From Paracoccus denitrificans (GTDB taxonomy: Bacteria; Pseudomonadota; Alphaproteobacteria; Rhodobacterales; Rhodobacteraceae): a DNA stretch of 64,000 bases. A program made the translations under genes and the position numbers. Below are positions 18,072 to 27,429 of the stretch, in pieces. How positions within the stretch are numbered: the stretch's first letter is position 1; every line of letters starts with the position of its first letter. A model generated the notes under the pieces. It saw only the letters and a list, made by a program, of their open reading frames with translations, did not search any database and was not told where the DNA came from. The stretch is from positions 124,001-188,000 of the forward strand of contig NZ_FNEA01000002.1 in NCBI RefSeq assembly GCF_900100045.1, written 5' to 3'.

Positions 18072-18134
18072 GGGTATTTGGGAGACGGAAAGCACGAGAC
18101 GCCCCGCCCACTTCTTTCCGTTTTGCAAATACCC
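18072..18134. repeat. Intergenic repeat, inverted pair between convergent genes
   Basis: GGGTATTTGGGAGACGGAAA on the plus strand at 18072 faces the same motif on the minus strand at 18114-18134, with about 21 bases in between. The pair lies between the ends of olsA and the SLC13 carrier gene. It could act as a bidirectional terminator. The 3' arm has a run of T residues just as transcription from olsA would leave the hairpin. Confidence 0.75.
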
Positions 18135-18172
18135 ATGCAGCGGCGACGCAGGTCCAGCCGGACCCGGATATT

Positions 18173-19951
18173 TCACAGCGGCCAGAACAGCGGGATGGTC
18201 AGGCAGGCGACGATGCCGCAGATGATGTCCAGGGGCACACCGACCTTGACGAAGTCGCTGAACCTGTAGCCGCCGGGGCCATAGACCATCAGGTGGGTCT
18301 GATAGCCGATGGGCGTGGCGAAGGCGACCGTGGCCGAGAACATCACCGCCACGACATAGGCACGGGGATCGTGGCCCAGCGATTTCGCCAGCGCGATGGC
18401 CACCGGCGTCAAAAGCACCGCGACGGCATTGTTCGACAACACCTCGGTCATGACCAGGCCAAGGAAATAGACCGCGATCAGCGTCGCAAAGGGCGGCAGG
18501 CCGGCAAGATGCGGGGCCACCGCATCCACCACCAGAGTGACCGTTCCGGTATGCTCCAGCGCCTCGCCCACCGCCAGCATGGCGAAGATCATCGCCATCA
18601 GCCGGGCGTCGACAAAGGCGAAGGCCTCCTCGGCATCGACGCAGCGGGTGATCAGGACCATCGCCGCCGCCAGAAAGGACAGCGCCATGATCGGCGCGAC
18701 GTCCAGAGCCGCCAGCGACACCACCGCCAAGAGGGACAGGATCGCGATCGGCGCGCGCTCGCGCCGGAACGGCCGGGCCGAGGGGCGCGAGACATCGACC
18801 AGCTCCATGTCGGCGGCGAGCCGCCCGATATCCTCGGGCGCGCCTTCCAGCAGCAGCGTGTCGCCGACCTGCACCACCAGATCGTCGAGCTGGCGGCCGA
18901 TGTTCTGGCTGCGGCGATGCGCGGCCAGAACGTAGACGCCATAGCGCCGGCGCAGGCGCATGTCGCCAAGCCGCCGCCCGACCAGCCGCGCGCCCGGCGA
19001 AATAAGCACCTCGACCGTCTCGGTGGCGACCGAGCTCAGCTTGTCCACCATCTGGAAGTTCTTGTTGGACTGCATTTCCAGCAGGTCGGCCATTTCCGAG
19101 CGCAGCACGACCCGGTCGCCCGGCTCCAGCACCACCTCGGCCAGGTTGCGCCGCAGCGAGGCATCGCCGCGCAGCACGTCGATCACCCGCACCGCATCGC
19201 GCTTGAAGATCGGCGCCGTCAGGACCGGCTGGCCGACCAGGCTGGAATCCTCGGGGATGGCGACCTCGGTGAAATATTTCATCTCGCGCCGGGTGCCGAG
19301 AAAGCCCGCCAGCGAGGTGCGATCGGGCAGCAATCGCTTGCCCAGGAGCGCGAAATAGAGGACGCCGGCAAGCGTGATGGCGACACCGACCGGGGCGATC
19401 TCGAAGATGGTGAAGGGCGCCATGCCCTGCTCGCGCGCCACGCCGTCCACCAGCAGGTTGGTCGAGGTGCCGATCAACGTCATCATCCCGCCCAGGATGG
19501 TGAAATAGCTCAGCGGCATCAGCAGCTTCGACGGCGAGAGCCCCAGCCGCAGCGCCAGCTGGATGAAGATCGGGATCATCACCGCCACCACCGGCGTATT
19601 GTTCATGATCGCCGAGGCCACGATCACGAACAGGAACAGCGCGCCGATGGTGAAACGCGGATGGCTCGCCGCCCGCATGGTGACGAGCCGCGACATGATT
19701 TCCAGCGCGCCGGTGCGCATCAGCCCGCCCATGATCAGGAACATGAAGGCGATGGTCCAGGGCGCCGAGTTCGACAGCACGCCGGCGGCGTCCTTGATCG
19801 GCAAGAGGCCCAGCACCATCATCACGGCGGCGGTGCCGATGGCCACCACCTCGGGCGGGCGCTTTTCGCGAATGAACTCGATGAACATGACGACCACGAT
19901 GAGCAGCATCGCGATCGCCGCATTGGTTCCGGTCAGTTCAAAGCCCAGCAT
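18173..19951 (-). CDS. SLC13-type anion transporter with two RCK-C domains
   Basis: A 592-residue inner-membrane carrier of the ArsB/NhaD/DASS superfamily. Membrane blocks occupy about residues 8-205 and 400-592, with signatures MNNTPVVAVMIPI and NNAVAVLLTPVAIA, the paired Asn-Pro/Asn-Thr type motifs of SLC13 proteins. Between them are two TrkA-C-like domains (about 225-305 and 310-385; motifs EDSSLVGQPV and PGARLVGRRLGD). This arrangement is typical of sulfate or dicarboxylate carriers of bacteria. The substrate is not readable. The ATG at 19951 is preferred to a TTG one codon upstream. Confidence 0.86.
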   Translation of the reverse strand: MLGFELTGTNAAIAMLLIVVVMFIEFIREKRPPEVVAIGTAAVMMVLGLLPIKDAAGVLSNSAPWTIAFMFLIMGGLMRTGALEIMSRLVTMRAASHPRFTIGALFLFVIVASAIMNNTPVVAVMIPIFIQLALRLGLSPSKLLMPLSYFTILGGMMTLIGTSTNLLVDGVAREQGMAPFTIFEIAPVGVAITLAGVLYFALLGKRLLPDRTSLAGFLGTRREMKYFTEVAIPEDSSLVGQPVLTAPIFKRDAVRVIDVLRGDASLRRNLAEVVLEPGDRVVLRSEMADLLEMQSNKNFQMVDKLSSVATETVEVLISPGARLVGRRLGDMRLRRRYGVYVLAAHRRSQNIGRQLDDLVVQVGDTLLLEGAPEDIGRLAADMELVDVSRPSARPFRRERAPIAILSLLAVVSLAALDVAPIMALSFLAAAMVLITRCVDAEEAFAFVDARLMAMIFAMLAVGEALEHTGTVTLVVDAVAPHLAGLPPFATLIAVYFLGLVMTEVLSNNAVAVLLTPVAIALAKSLGHDPRAYVVAVMFSATVAFATPIGYQTHLMVYGPGGYRFSDFVKVGVPLDIICGIVACLTIPLFWPL

Positions 19952-20052
19952 CAAGTCCCGTCCCGTAGCGCCGATAAATCACGGCCCTTTCGGTGGGTAA
20001 TAGAATTATTTTCCCCGCAGCCGCAAACAAAAAGCACAAGAACCATGCCGGC

Positions 20053-20871
20053 TCAGGCGGGAAGCTGCGTTCCGGCCAGCCTGCCGCCCTGGCGCAGCGG
20101 CTCGACCGAAACCGCCTTGCCGCTGCGGTCGTCGGTGGTGACCAGCACGCCCGCCAGCGTCGCCTCGCCCTCGGCCGGGGTAAAGCGCTCCGAGGCCATG
20201 CCGGTCAGGAAGCGGCGCAGCGGCTCGGCCTTTTCCATGCCGATCACGCTGTCGTAGTCGCCGCACATGCCCGCATCGGTCTGATAGGCGGTGCCGCGGT
20301 TCAGGATCATCGCATCGGCGGTCGGCACATGGGTATGGGTGCCCACGACCAGGCTGGCGCGGCCGTCGCACCAATGGCCCATGGCCATCTTTTCGCTGGT
20401 CGCCTCGGCATGGATGTCCACCACGCTGGCCTGCACCAGCCCGCCCAGCGGGTGCGTCTTGAGCACCGCGTCGATGGCCGAGAACGGATCGTCGAAGGGC
20501 CGCTTCATGAAGACCTGGCCCAGGACCTGCGCGACCAGCACCTTGCGGCCGCGCGTCGCCTCGAAGACACGCGCGCCGCGGCCGGGCGCCACCTTGGAAT
20601 AGTTCAGCGGCCGGATGATGCGCGGCTCGGCCTCGATGAAGGACAGCATCTCCTTCTGGTCGAAGGCATGGTCGCCCAGCGTGAGGCAATCGGCCCCCGC
20701 ATCGAGGAGCAGCTTGGCATGGCCGCCGGTCAGCCCCATGCCACCCGAGGCGTTTTCGCCGTTCACGATGGTGAAGTCGACGCCCAGCCGTTCCTTGAGC
20801 GGGCCGAGCCCCTCCGCAATCGCGCGCCGGCCCGCGCGCCCCATCACATCGCCAAGATACAGAATCCGCAT
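20053..20871 (-). CDS. YmdB-like metallophosphoesterase
   Basis: A 272-residue dinuclear metallophosphoesterase of the TIGR00282/YmdB family. Metal ligands are visible in LYLGDVMGRAGR, NGENASGGMG, LGDHAFD, and further His/Asp motifs VDIHAEATSEK and GTHTHVPTAD. In Bacillus such enzymes hydrolyse cyclic nucleotides such as 2',3'-cNMP or cAMP. The in vivo role in alphaproteobacteria is unclear. It is the last gene of a minus-strand run ubiE-ubiB-ymdB-carrier, with 65 bases to ubiB. Confidence 0.86.
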   Translation of the reverse strand: MRILYLGDVMGRAGRRAIAEGLGPLKERLGVDFTIVNGENASGGMGLTGGHAKLLLDAGADCLTLGDHAFDQKEMLSFIEAEPRIIRPLNYSKVAPGRGARVFEATRGRKVLVAQVLGQVFMKRPFDDPFSAIDAVLKTHPLGGLVQASVVDIHAEATSEKMAMGHWCDGRASLVVGTHTHVPTADAMILNRGTAYQTDAGMCGDYDSVIGMEKAEPLRRFLTGMASERFTPAEGEATLAGVLVTTDDRSGKAVSVEPLRQGGRLAGTQLPA

Positions 20872-20936
20872 GGGCCAGCGTTAGGCGAAAGCCGGGGCAC
20901 GCTCAAGCCCCGACAGGCCGGATGGCGCGGGCGGCC

Positions 20937-22472
20937 CTATCCCAGCCATGCGCCCAGCGCCGCGCCCGCCAGCGCGACGACGGCGCCCAGCGCCATGCCG
21001 ACGGCAAGGCCGCGGCTTGGGCGCGGCTCGGGCGGGGGCGGGGGTTCGCGCAGCAGCTCGGGCATGCGGCGCTCCAGGAACTCCGGCAGCAGCGGCGCGA
21101 AGCGGCCCAGAACCTGCGCCGCGCGGATCAGGTCGCGCGCTGCGGCATGGGGACCCAGGTTGTCGCGGATATAGCTTTCGACGACGGGCCGGGCGACCTG
21201 CCACATGTTGATCTGCGGGTCCAGCGAGCGCGCCACGCCCTCGACCACCACCATGGTGCGCTGCAGCAGGATCAGCTCGGTCCGCGTAGCCATGCCGAAG
21301 CGTTCCGTCACCTCGAACAGATAGGCCAGCAGATTGGCCATCGAGATGCGGCTGGCATCGGCGCCGAAGATCGGCTCGCCCACCGCGCGCAGGGCACGGG
21401 CGAATTCCTGGATGTCGCGGTCGCGGGGGACGTAGCCCGCCTCGAAATGCACCCGGGCGACGCGTTCGTAATCGCGGCGGATGAAGCCCATCAGGATCTC
21501 GGCATAGACGCGGCGGGTATATTCGTCGATCTCGCCCATGATGCCGAAATCGTAGATGACGATATCGCCGTTGCGGGCCACCTTCAGGTTGCCCTGGTGC
21601 ATGTCCGCGTGGAAATAGCCGTCGCGCAACGCATGGCGCAGGAAAAGCTGCAACACCCGCGCGCCGATCTCGGGCAGGTCGTGCCCCGCAGCCCGCAGTG
21701 CCGCGACATCGCCCATCGGCACGCCCTCGGCCCAGTCGGTGGTCAGCACGCGCCGGGCGCTGAGGTGCCAATAGGGTGCGGGCACCGCCATGCCCTCGTC
21801 GCCCCCCGTGTTCTCGGCGAATTCCGAGGCCGAGGCAGCCTCCAGCCGCAGGTCCAGCTCTCCCGTGACCACCGATTCGAAATGGCTGACCACGTCGCGG
21901 GGCCGCAGGCGCCGGGTCGAGGGCGACAGCCGCTCGATCATGCCGGCGGCGAAATGGAAGGCGTCGATGTCGCGGCGAAAGGCGGATTCGATGCCCGGGC
22001 GCAGTACCTTGACCGCGACCTCGCGGCCATTGTCGATGCGCCGCGCGCGATGGACCTGCGCGATCGAGGCCGCGGCCACGGGTTCGGAAAATTCGCTGAA
22101 CAGCGTCTCGACCGGGCGGCCCAGCTCGGCGGCAACGGTGCGGCGGGCCTGTTCCTGCGAAAAGGGCGGCAGCCGGTCCTGTAGCATGGAAAGCTGGTTG
22201 GCCAGTTCCACCCCCACCACATCGGGCCGGGTCGAGAGGATCTGGCCGAATTTCACATAGGCCGGGCCCAGCGCGGTGATGGCGCGGGTGACGGGCGGCA
22301 GGGCCGGGTCGCCCTTGTAGCCCAGCCAGGCGAAGGGCCAGCCCAGGATGCGCGCCGCGATGCGGATGCGGGCGGGCGCGTTCACCGCGTCCAGCGCCGC
22401 TTTCATCGCGCCCGTGCGCTCGAATGTGGCGCCGGTGCGGATCAGGCGCCAGATGTTGTGGGGACCGCGCAT
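20937..22472 (-). CDS. ubiB: Ubiquinone biosynthesis regulatory ATPase/kinase-like UbiB
   Basis: Atypical kinase-fold (ABC1/ADCK) protein needed for ubiquinone synthesis, probably acting on lipid-soluble intermediates at the membrane. The 511-residue protein has the KxGQ signature in PAYVKFGQILSTRPDV, the alanine-rich loop AAASIAQVHRA in place of a glycine loop, the lysine in REVAVKVLRPG, the catalytic-loop DGYFHADMHQGN and the DFG-like YDFGIMG. The C-terminal 20 residues form a Gly/Ala membrane anchor. Its ATG lies one base after the ubiE stop. Confidence 0.95.
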   Translation of the reverse strand: MRGPHNIWRLIRTGATFERTGAMKAALDAVNAPARIRIAARILGWPFAWLGYKGDPALPPVTRAITALGPAYVKFGQILSTRPDVVGVELANQLSMLQDRLPPFSQEQARRTVAAELGRPVETLFSEFSEPVAAASIAQVHRARRIDNGREVAVKVLRPGIESAFRRDIDAFHFAAGMIERLSPSTRRLRPRDVVSHFESVVTGELDLRLEAASASEFAENTGGDEGMAVPAPYWHLSARRVLTTDWAEGVPMGDVAALRAAGHDLPEIGARVLQLFLRHALRDGYFHADMHQGNLKVARNGDIVIYDFGIMGEIDEYTRRVYAEILMGFIRRDYERVARVHFEAGYVPRDRDIQEFARALRAVGEPIFGADASRISMANLLAYLFEVTERFGMATRTELILLQRTMVVVEGVARSLDPQINMWQVARPVVESYIRDNLGPHAAARDLIRAAQVLGRFAPLLPEFLERRMPELLREPPPPPEPRPSRGLAVGMALGAVVALAGAALGAWLG

Positions 22473-22473
22473 C

Positions 22474-23226
22474 CTACAGCTTCCAGCCCGAATGCAGCGC
22501 GGCAATGCCCATGGACAGGTTGCGCCATTGCACGCGGCCGAAGCCCGCCTCGCGGATCATGGTGGCAAAGGTTTCCTGGTCGGGGAACTTGCGGATCGAT
22601 TCGACCAGATATTGATAGCTGTCACGGTCGTTCGCGACGATCTGGCCCATGACCGGGATCACGTTGAAGCTGTAGCGGTCGTAAAGCCATTGCAGCATCG
22701 GCACCGGCATCTGGCTGAACTCCAGCACCATCAGCCGGCCGCCGGGACGCAGCACGCGCCGCGCCTCGGCCAGCGCATCGGGGATGCGGGTGACGTTGCG
22801 GATGCCGAAGCTGATCGTGTAGCGGTCGAAGCTGTCGTCGGCGAAGGGCAGGGCCATCGCGTCGCCGGTGACCCAGGCAAGGCGGTCGGCCTGCTTGCCG
22901 GCCTCGGCGCGCTTGCGGCCCTCGACCAGCATCGACTCGGTCATGTCGCAGACGGTGACGCGGGCGCCCGGCGCGCGGTCCAGGAAGCGAAAGGCGATGT
23001 CGCCGGTGCCGCCGGCCACATCCAGCAGATGCTGGCCGTCCCGCGGCGCCAGCCAGTCCATCATCGCGGTTTTCCAGATGCGATGGACGCCCCCGCTCAT
23101 CAGGTCGTTCATCACGTCATAGCGCGAGGCCACGCGCGAGAAGACGCCATGGACCAGCCCGGCCTTGTCCTTCTCGGCCACGGTGCGAAAGCCGAAATGG
23201 GTTTCCTTTGGCTCGTCTGGGGTCAT
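22474..23226 (-). CDS. ubiE: Ubiquinone/menaquinone C-methyltransferase UbiE
   Basis: SAM-dependent C-methyltransferase of quinone synthesis. The 250-residue protein has motif [16 protein letters not shown], the UbiE signatures [17 protein letters not shown] and [14 protein letters not shown], and [11 protein letters not shown]. It is divergent from mutM and co-directional with ubiB, a frequent mutM/ubiE/ubiB neighbourhood in alphaproteobacteria. Confidence 0.97.
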   Translation of the reverse strand: MTPDEPKETHFGFRTVAEKDKAGLVHGVFSRVASRYDVMNDLMSGGVHRIWKTAMMDWLAPRDGQHLLDVAGGTGDIAFRFLDRAPGARVTVCDMTESMLVEGRKRAEAGKQADRLAWVTGDAMALPFADDSFDRYTISFGIRNVTRIPDALAEARRVLRPGGRLMVLEFSQMPVPMLQWLYDRYSFNVIPVMGQIVANDRDSYQYLVESIRKFPDQETFATMIREAGFGRVQWRNLSMGIAALHSGWKL

Positions 23227-23326
23227 GTCGCTTGTCCATCCGTCGTTTCGCGCCCAGATAGTCCGAAAGCGCGCCGCGCGCCATAGCTGGGGACGCGGGC
23301 CGCACCATGCGACGAACGGGAAGAAA

Positions 23327-24172
23327 ATGCCAGAACTGCCAGAGGTCGAAACCGTCCGACGCGGCCTTCAGCCGCATCTCGAAGGCCGGGTGATCGCCCG
23401 TGCCGAAGCCCGCCGCCCCGACCTGCGCTGGCCCCTGCCGCCCGATCTGGTGCAGGTGCTGACCGGCGCGCGGGTCGTCGCCCTGCGGCGGCGCTCGAAA
23501 TACATCCTGGCCGAGCTGGAGGATCGCGGCAGCCTGCTTCTGCATCTGGGCATGTCGGGGCGGATGCTAATCGAGGGGGAAAGCCAGGGCGATTTCCACC
23601 GCGACCCGGCGATCCTGCCGCGCCACGACCATGTGGTGCTGTGGAACGACCAGGGCACGCGCATCACCTTCAACGACGCGCGGCGATTCGGCATGGTCGA
23701 TCTGGTGCCGCCGGGGGCCGAGCATCCGCTGCTGGCGCATCTGGGGCCCGAGCCGCTGTCGGACGCCTTCACCGCCGAGGCGCTGGCGGCGGCCTTCGCC
23801 GGGCGGCGCATGCCGGTCAAGGCAGCGCTGCTCGACCAGCGAATCGTGGCGGGGCTGGGCAATATCTACGTCTCCGAGGCGCTCTATCGCGCCGGCATCG
23901 ACCCGCGCCGTCTGGCCGGAGCGGTCACCGCCCCCGAGGTGGCGGCGCTGGTCGGCCATGTCCGTGCCGTTCTGGAGGAGGCGATCGCGGCCGGGGGCTC
24001 CAGCCTGCGCGACCACCGGCAGGCGACCGGAGAGCTGGGCTATTTCCAGCACTCCTTCCGCGTCTATGGCCGCGAGGGTGCGCCCTGCCCGACGCCGGGC
24101 TGCACGGGCACGGTCCAGCGCATCGTGCAGTCCGGGCGGTCGAGCTTTTTCTGCCCGCTCTGCCAGCAGTGA
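23327..24172 (+). CDS. mutM: Formamidopyrimidine-DNA glycosylase MutM
   Basis: Base-excision repair enzyme removing 8-oxoguanine and FaPy lesions. The 281-residue protein begins MPELPEVET, supplying the catalytic Pro and Glu directly after the initiator Met. It also has HLGMSGRM, the [17 protein letters not shown] helix-two-turn-helix and a C-terminal zinc finger CPTPGC...FFCPLCQ. The need for Pro at position 2 fixes the start at 23327, although the frame is open for 54 codons upstream. Confidence 0.97.
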   Translation: MPELPEVETVRRGLQPHLEGRVIARAEARRPDLRWPLPPDLVQVLTGARVVALRRRSKYILAELEDRGSLLLHLGMSGRMLIEGESQGDFHRDPAILPRHDHVVLWNDQGTRITFNDARRFGMVDLVPPGAEHPLLAHLGPEPLSDAFTAEALAAAFAGRRMPVKAALLDQRIVAGLGNIYVSEALYRAGIDPRRLAGAVTAPEVAALVGHVRAVLEEAIAAGGSSLRDHRQATGELGYFQHSFRVYGREGAPCPTPGCTGTVQRIVQSGRSSFFCPLCQQ

Positions 24173-24279
24173 AGGGGCTCCTTCCCCACGCCTGAGCCGG
24201 TGATATCGGCAGGCGCTGGCCTTGGCCTCGCGCATTTGTTACGAGTCGCGGTCAGCTTGTTTGCGAAAGGCAGGAGTCG

Positions 24280-25056
24280 ATGGCCTACCAGACCCTCACC
24301 GTCGAGATCGACGACTATATCGCGCTGATCCGGCTGAACCGGCCCGAGGCGCTGAATGCACTGAACTCGCAGCTGCTGAGCGAGCTGGGCGATGCGCTGG
24401 CCGATGCCGACCGGAACGAAAAGGTCCGCTGCATCGTGCTGACCGGCAGCGAAAAAGCCTTTGCCGCCGGCGCCGACATCAAGGAGATGTCGGCCAAGAG
24501 CTTCGTCGACGTCTATACCGACGACCTGTTCGGCGCCGAGATCGACCGCATCACCGCGACGCGCAAGCCGATCATCGCCGCGGTCGCGGGCTATGCGCTT
24601 GGCGGGGGATGCGAGCTGGCCATGGCCTGCGACTTCATCCTCTGCGCCGACAACGCCAAGTTCGGCCAGCCCGAGATCAATCTGGGCGTCATCGCCGGCA
24701 TCGGCGGCACCCAGCGCCTGACCCGCTTTGTCGGCAAGTCCAAGTCGATGGAGATGCACCTGACCGGCCGCTTCATGGATGCGGCCGAGGCCGAGCGCTC
24801 GGGCCTGGTCAGCCGGGTCGTGCCGGCCGCCAAGCTGATCCCCGAAGCGCTGGCGGCGGCGAAGAAGATCGCCGAAAAGGGCCAGATCGCCGTCATGGCC
24901 GCCAAGGAGGCGGTGAACCGCGCCTATGAGACCACGCTGCGCGAGGGCATCCTGTTCGAGCGCCGCAGCTTCCAGGCGCTGTTCGGGACCGAGGACCAGA
25001 AAGAGGGCATGGCCGCCTTTCTGGAAAAGCGCGAGCCGCAATTCCGCGACCGCTGA
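24280..25056 (+). CDS. Enoyl-CoA hydratase (crotonase family)
   Basis: A 258-residue crotonase-fold enzyme, likely hydrating short-chain 2-enoyl-CoA. The oxyanion-hole segments are [11 protein letters not shown] and [16 protein letters not shown]. The two catalytic glutamates expected of true hydratases are in ALGGGCELA and [12 protein letters not shown]. It stands alone between mutM and rpsT with its own GGAG signal before the ATG. The exact physiological substrate (crotonyl-CoA, fatty-acid or amino-acid degradation) cannot be told; some related bacteria label it fadB1. Confidence 0.92.
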   Translation: MAYQTLTVEIDDYIALIRLNRPEALNALNSQLLSELGDALADADRNEKVRCIVLTGSEKAFAAGADIKEMSAKSFVDVYTDDLFGAEIDRITATRKPIIAAVAGYALGGGCELAMACDFILCADNAKFGQPEINLGVIAGIGGTQRLTRFVGKSKSMEMHLTGRFMDAAEAERSGLVSRVVPAAKLIPEALAAAKKIAEKGQIAVMAAKEAVNRAYETTLREGILFERRSFQALFGTEDQKEGMAAFLEKREPQFRDR

Positions 25057-25064
25057 TTTCGCGC

Positions 25065-25093
25065 TTGGCATCCGGCCCGGATCGCTGTATAGG
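25065..25093 (+). promoter_or_regulatory. Promoter of rpsT
   Basis: TTGGCA at 25065-25070 and TATAGG at 25088-25093 are 17 bases apart, a near-consensus sigma-70 promoter just after the crotonase stop. It implies a leader of about 110 bases before rpsT. That leader holds a perfect hairpin CCGTCCG-TTCC-CGGACGG at 25140-25157 and a nine-codon frame at 25162-25188. Confidence 0.62.
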
Positions 25094-25209
25094 CCCGGGC
25101 TTACATGCGTGTGGGCCCGCTTAAAGGCAAGAATCATGACCGTCCGTTCCCGGACGGCGCCATGGGCTTTTGCGCAACCGAGATATGAAGAACAGATAGG
25201 ACCGCACCC

Positions 25210-25479
25210 ATGGCCAATACGCCCCAGTCGAAAAAACGCGCCCGCCAGCTCGAGCGCCGCACCGCCGTCAACAAGGCCCGCCGCTCGCGCATCCGCACCT
25301 TCCTGCGCAAGGTCGAGGAAGCCATCGCCAGCGGCAATGCCGAGATCGCCCGCGAAGCCCTGAACAGCGCCCAGCCCGAACTGATGCGCGGCGTGACCAA
25401 GGGCGTCATCCACAAGAACACCGCCGCGCGCAAGATGTCGCGCCTTTCGGCCCGGGTTAAGGCGCTGGCCACCGCCTGA
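25210..25479 (+). CDS. rpsT: 30S ribosomal protein S20
   Basis: Small-subunit protein that binds 16S rRNA early in assembly. The 89-residue product is highly basic and begins [17 protein letters not shown], with [19 protein letters not shown] and the C-terminal [20 protein letters not shown], all S20 signatures. It is the gene before dnaA, a common arrangement in Rhodobacterales. It has its own promoter and terminator and so is a monocistronic unit. Confidence 0.97.
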   Translation: MANTPQSKKRARQLERRTAVNKARRSRIRTFLRKVEEAIASGNAEIAREALNSAQPELMRGVTKGVIHKNTAARKMSRLSARVKALATA

Positions 25480-25520
25480 GCCGCTGCGGCATTTTAGCAA
25501 CTGCCGGTAGAACTTATTAG

Positions 25521-25549
25521 GGGCGCGCTCTATCCAGGCGCGCCCTTTC
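25521..25549 (+). terminator. Terminator after rpsT
   Basis: GGGCGCGC pairs with GCGCGCCC around a 9-base loop, followed by TTTCG. It lies 41 bases after the rpsT stop and separates the gene from dnaA. Confidence 0.75.
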
Positions 25550-25961
25550 GCATGGGGAAGTGCCGGTTTTTCCTTGGTTTTCCCGCCTTTCCGGCATTGT
25601 CACGCAGCCGTCGCGAAGTTGCCAGATTCGATCCGGCAAAGTGACTGTCAAGCACGAAGATCGGTTGCTGGCCCGCTGCGGTTCTTGCTAGCTTGTTCCC
25701 TGCGATTCACCGTCGCGCCTGGGGGACATGCTCTGAACCGTCGGCTCTGCCGCCGACAGGCGGGGTGGCAGCTGGATCAGAACAGGGTCCGCTACCGATG
25801 AAGCGCAAGCCGGCTGCCACCGGCCTGCGCCGCGTGTCTGCAAGTTTCGGCCGCAAGACGGCCCACACGTCGCCTTGGGCGGCGGGGGTCTTCTGTTGCC
25901 GAAACTGCTGTCGTTCAGGCTGCGGCATCCGAATCGCCTCACGCCGGAAAATCCCGGCGGC
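25550..25961. other. Non-coding region upstream of dnaA
   Basis: This is the only stretch of more than 300 bases without a gene. It has no convincing small ORF and no match to the DnaA box TTATCCACA on either strand by eye, so I do not call an origin. Two hairpins stand out: GTCGGC/GCCGAC at 25740-25757 and a bulged GCGCA..CCGG/CCGG..TGCGC at 25803-25830. They may belong to the dnaA leader. Confidence 0.5.
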
Positions 25962-27338
25962 ATGTGGGGAAAAGAGACGGAATTGGGCGAGATGGACAGA
26001 CTTTGGGGGCAGGCGCGTGAAGAACTTCAGAAAATCGTCGGAACCGACAGTTTCTCGACCTGGATCGAGCCCCTTCGCCTGACCGGCGTTGCGGACGGCA
26101 CCGCCACCATCGCCTGCCCGACCCGCTTCTTGTCCGACTGGGTCTCGCGCCATTACAGCGACGACATTCTCAAGGTGCTGGACCGGATGGGCGGCCCCGT
26201 GCAGCGCCTGAGCTTCGAGACCCGCAGCCAGACTGCCCGCCAGGCTGCGGCACCCGTCGTCAAGCGCCCCGCGCCCCCGCGCGTCTCTGGCGAGGAAGAG
26301 CTGGCGGCACCGCTGGACAGCCGCTTCACCTTCGAGAATTTCGTGGTCGGCAAGCCGAACGAGCTGGCCCACGCCGCCGCCCGCCGCGTGGCCGAGGGCG
26401 GGCCGGTTACCTTCAACCCGCTGTTCCTTTACGGCGGGGTCGGGCTGGGCAAGACCCACCTGATGCACGCCATCGCCCGCGAGATCCAGATCCGCCAACC
26501 CGAGGCGCGCGTGCTGTATCTTTCGGCCGAGCAGTTCATGTATCGCTTCGTCCAGGCGCTGCGCGACCGCACCGTGATGGATTTCAAGGAGCTGTTCCGC
26601 ACCGTCTCGGTGCTGATGGTCGATGACGTCCAGTTCATCGCCGGCAAGGATTCCACGCAGGAGGAATTCTTCCACACTTTCAACACGCTGGTCGATCAGG
26701 GCAAGCAGATCGTCATCTCGGCCGACCGCGCGCCGGGCGAGATCAAGGACATGGAAGAGCGTATCAAGTCGCGCCTGCAATGCGGCCTGGTCGTGGACCT
26801 GCATCCGACCGATTACGAACTGCGCCTGGGCATCCTGCAAAGCAAGACCGACAGTTTCCGCGCGCAATATCCGGGCCTGCTGATCGCGCCCGGGGTGCTG
26901 GAATTCCTGGCCCATCGCATCACCTCGAATGTCCGGGTGCTGGAAGGCGCGCTGCAGCGGCTCTTCGCCTTTGCCAGCCTGATGGGGCGCGAGATCACGC
27001 TGGACATGACCCAGGAATGCCTGGCCGACATCCTGCGCGCCAACGACCGCAAGGTCTCGATCGAGGAGATCCAGCGGAAGGTGGCCGAGCATTACAACAT
27101 CCGCCTGGCCGACATGATCGGACCCAAGCGCGTGCGCACCGTCGCCCGGCCGCGACAGATCGCCATGTATCTGGCCAAGCAGATGACCTCGCGCAGCCTG
27201 CCCGAGATCGGGCGCCGCTTCGGCGGCCGCGATCACACCACCATCATGCATGGCGTGAAGAAGATCGAAGAACTACGCGGCTCGGATCGCAGCCTCTCCG
27301 AGGATATCGACCTGCTGCGCCGCCTGCTGGAGGCCTGA
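25962..27338 (+). CDS. dnaA: Chromosomal replication initiator DnaA
   Basis: AAA+ ATPase that opens the origin. The 458-residue protein has the N-terminal DnaB-interacting domain, a short linker near residues 80-100, and then FTFENFVVGKPNELAHAAA. The Walker A motif is GGVGLGKT and Walker B is LMVDDVQF, with the sensor region IKSRLQCGL. The C-terminal DNA-binding signature is GRDHTTIMHGVKKI. An ATG at 25962 is chosen. A second at 25992 (MDRLWGQ) is equally near the conserved domain and cannot be excluded. dnaN follows 91 bases later. Confidence 0.96.
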   Translation: MWGKETELGEMDRLWGQAREELQKIVGTDSFSTWIEPLRLTGVADGTATIACPTRFLSDWVSRHYSDDILKVLDRMGGPVQRLSFETRSQTARQAAAPVVKRPAPPRVSGEEELAAPLDSRFTFENFVVGKPNELAHAAARRVAEGGPVTFNPLFLYGGVGLGKTHLMHAIAREIQIRQPEARVLYLSAEQFMYRFVQALRDRTVMDFKELFRTVSVLMVDDVQFIAGKDSTQEEFFHTFNTLVDQGKQIVISADRAPGEIKDMEERIKSRLQCGLVVDLHPTDYELRLGILQSKTDSFRAQYPGLLIAPGVLEFLAHRITSNVRVLEGALQRLFAFASLMGREITLDMTQECLADILRANDRKVSIEEIQRKVAEHYNIRLADMIGPKRVRTVARPRQIAMYLAKQMTSRSLPEIGRRFGGRDHTTIMHGVKKIEELRGSDRSLSEDIDLLRRLLEA

Positions 27339-27429
27339 ACGCATCCGCTTGACCTTGCGCGGGATTATGCCACATTGGCGCCCCGCGAGGCGGGTGCGAG
27401 ACGAGGCCGGAACGACATAAGGGTTGACC

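Noticed and set aside
25681..25700. LexA-like GTTC repeat before dnaA
   Set aside because: The half-sites are separated by ten bases; the alphaproteobacterial SOS box has seven.
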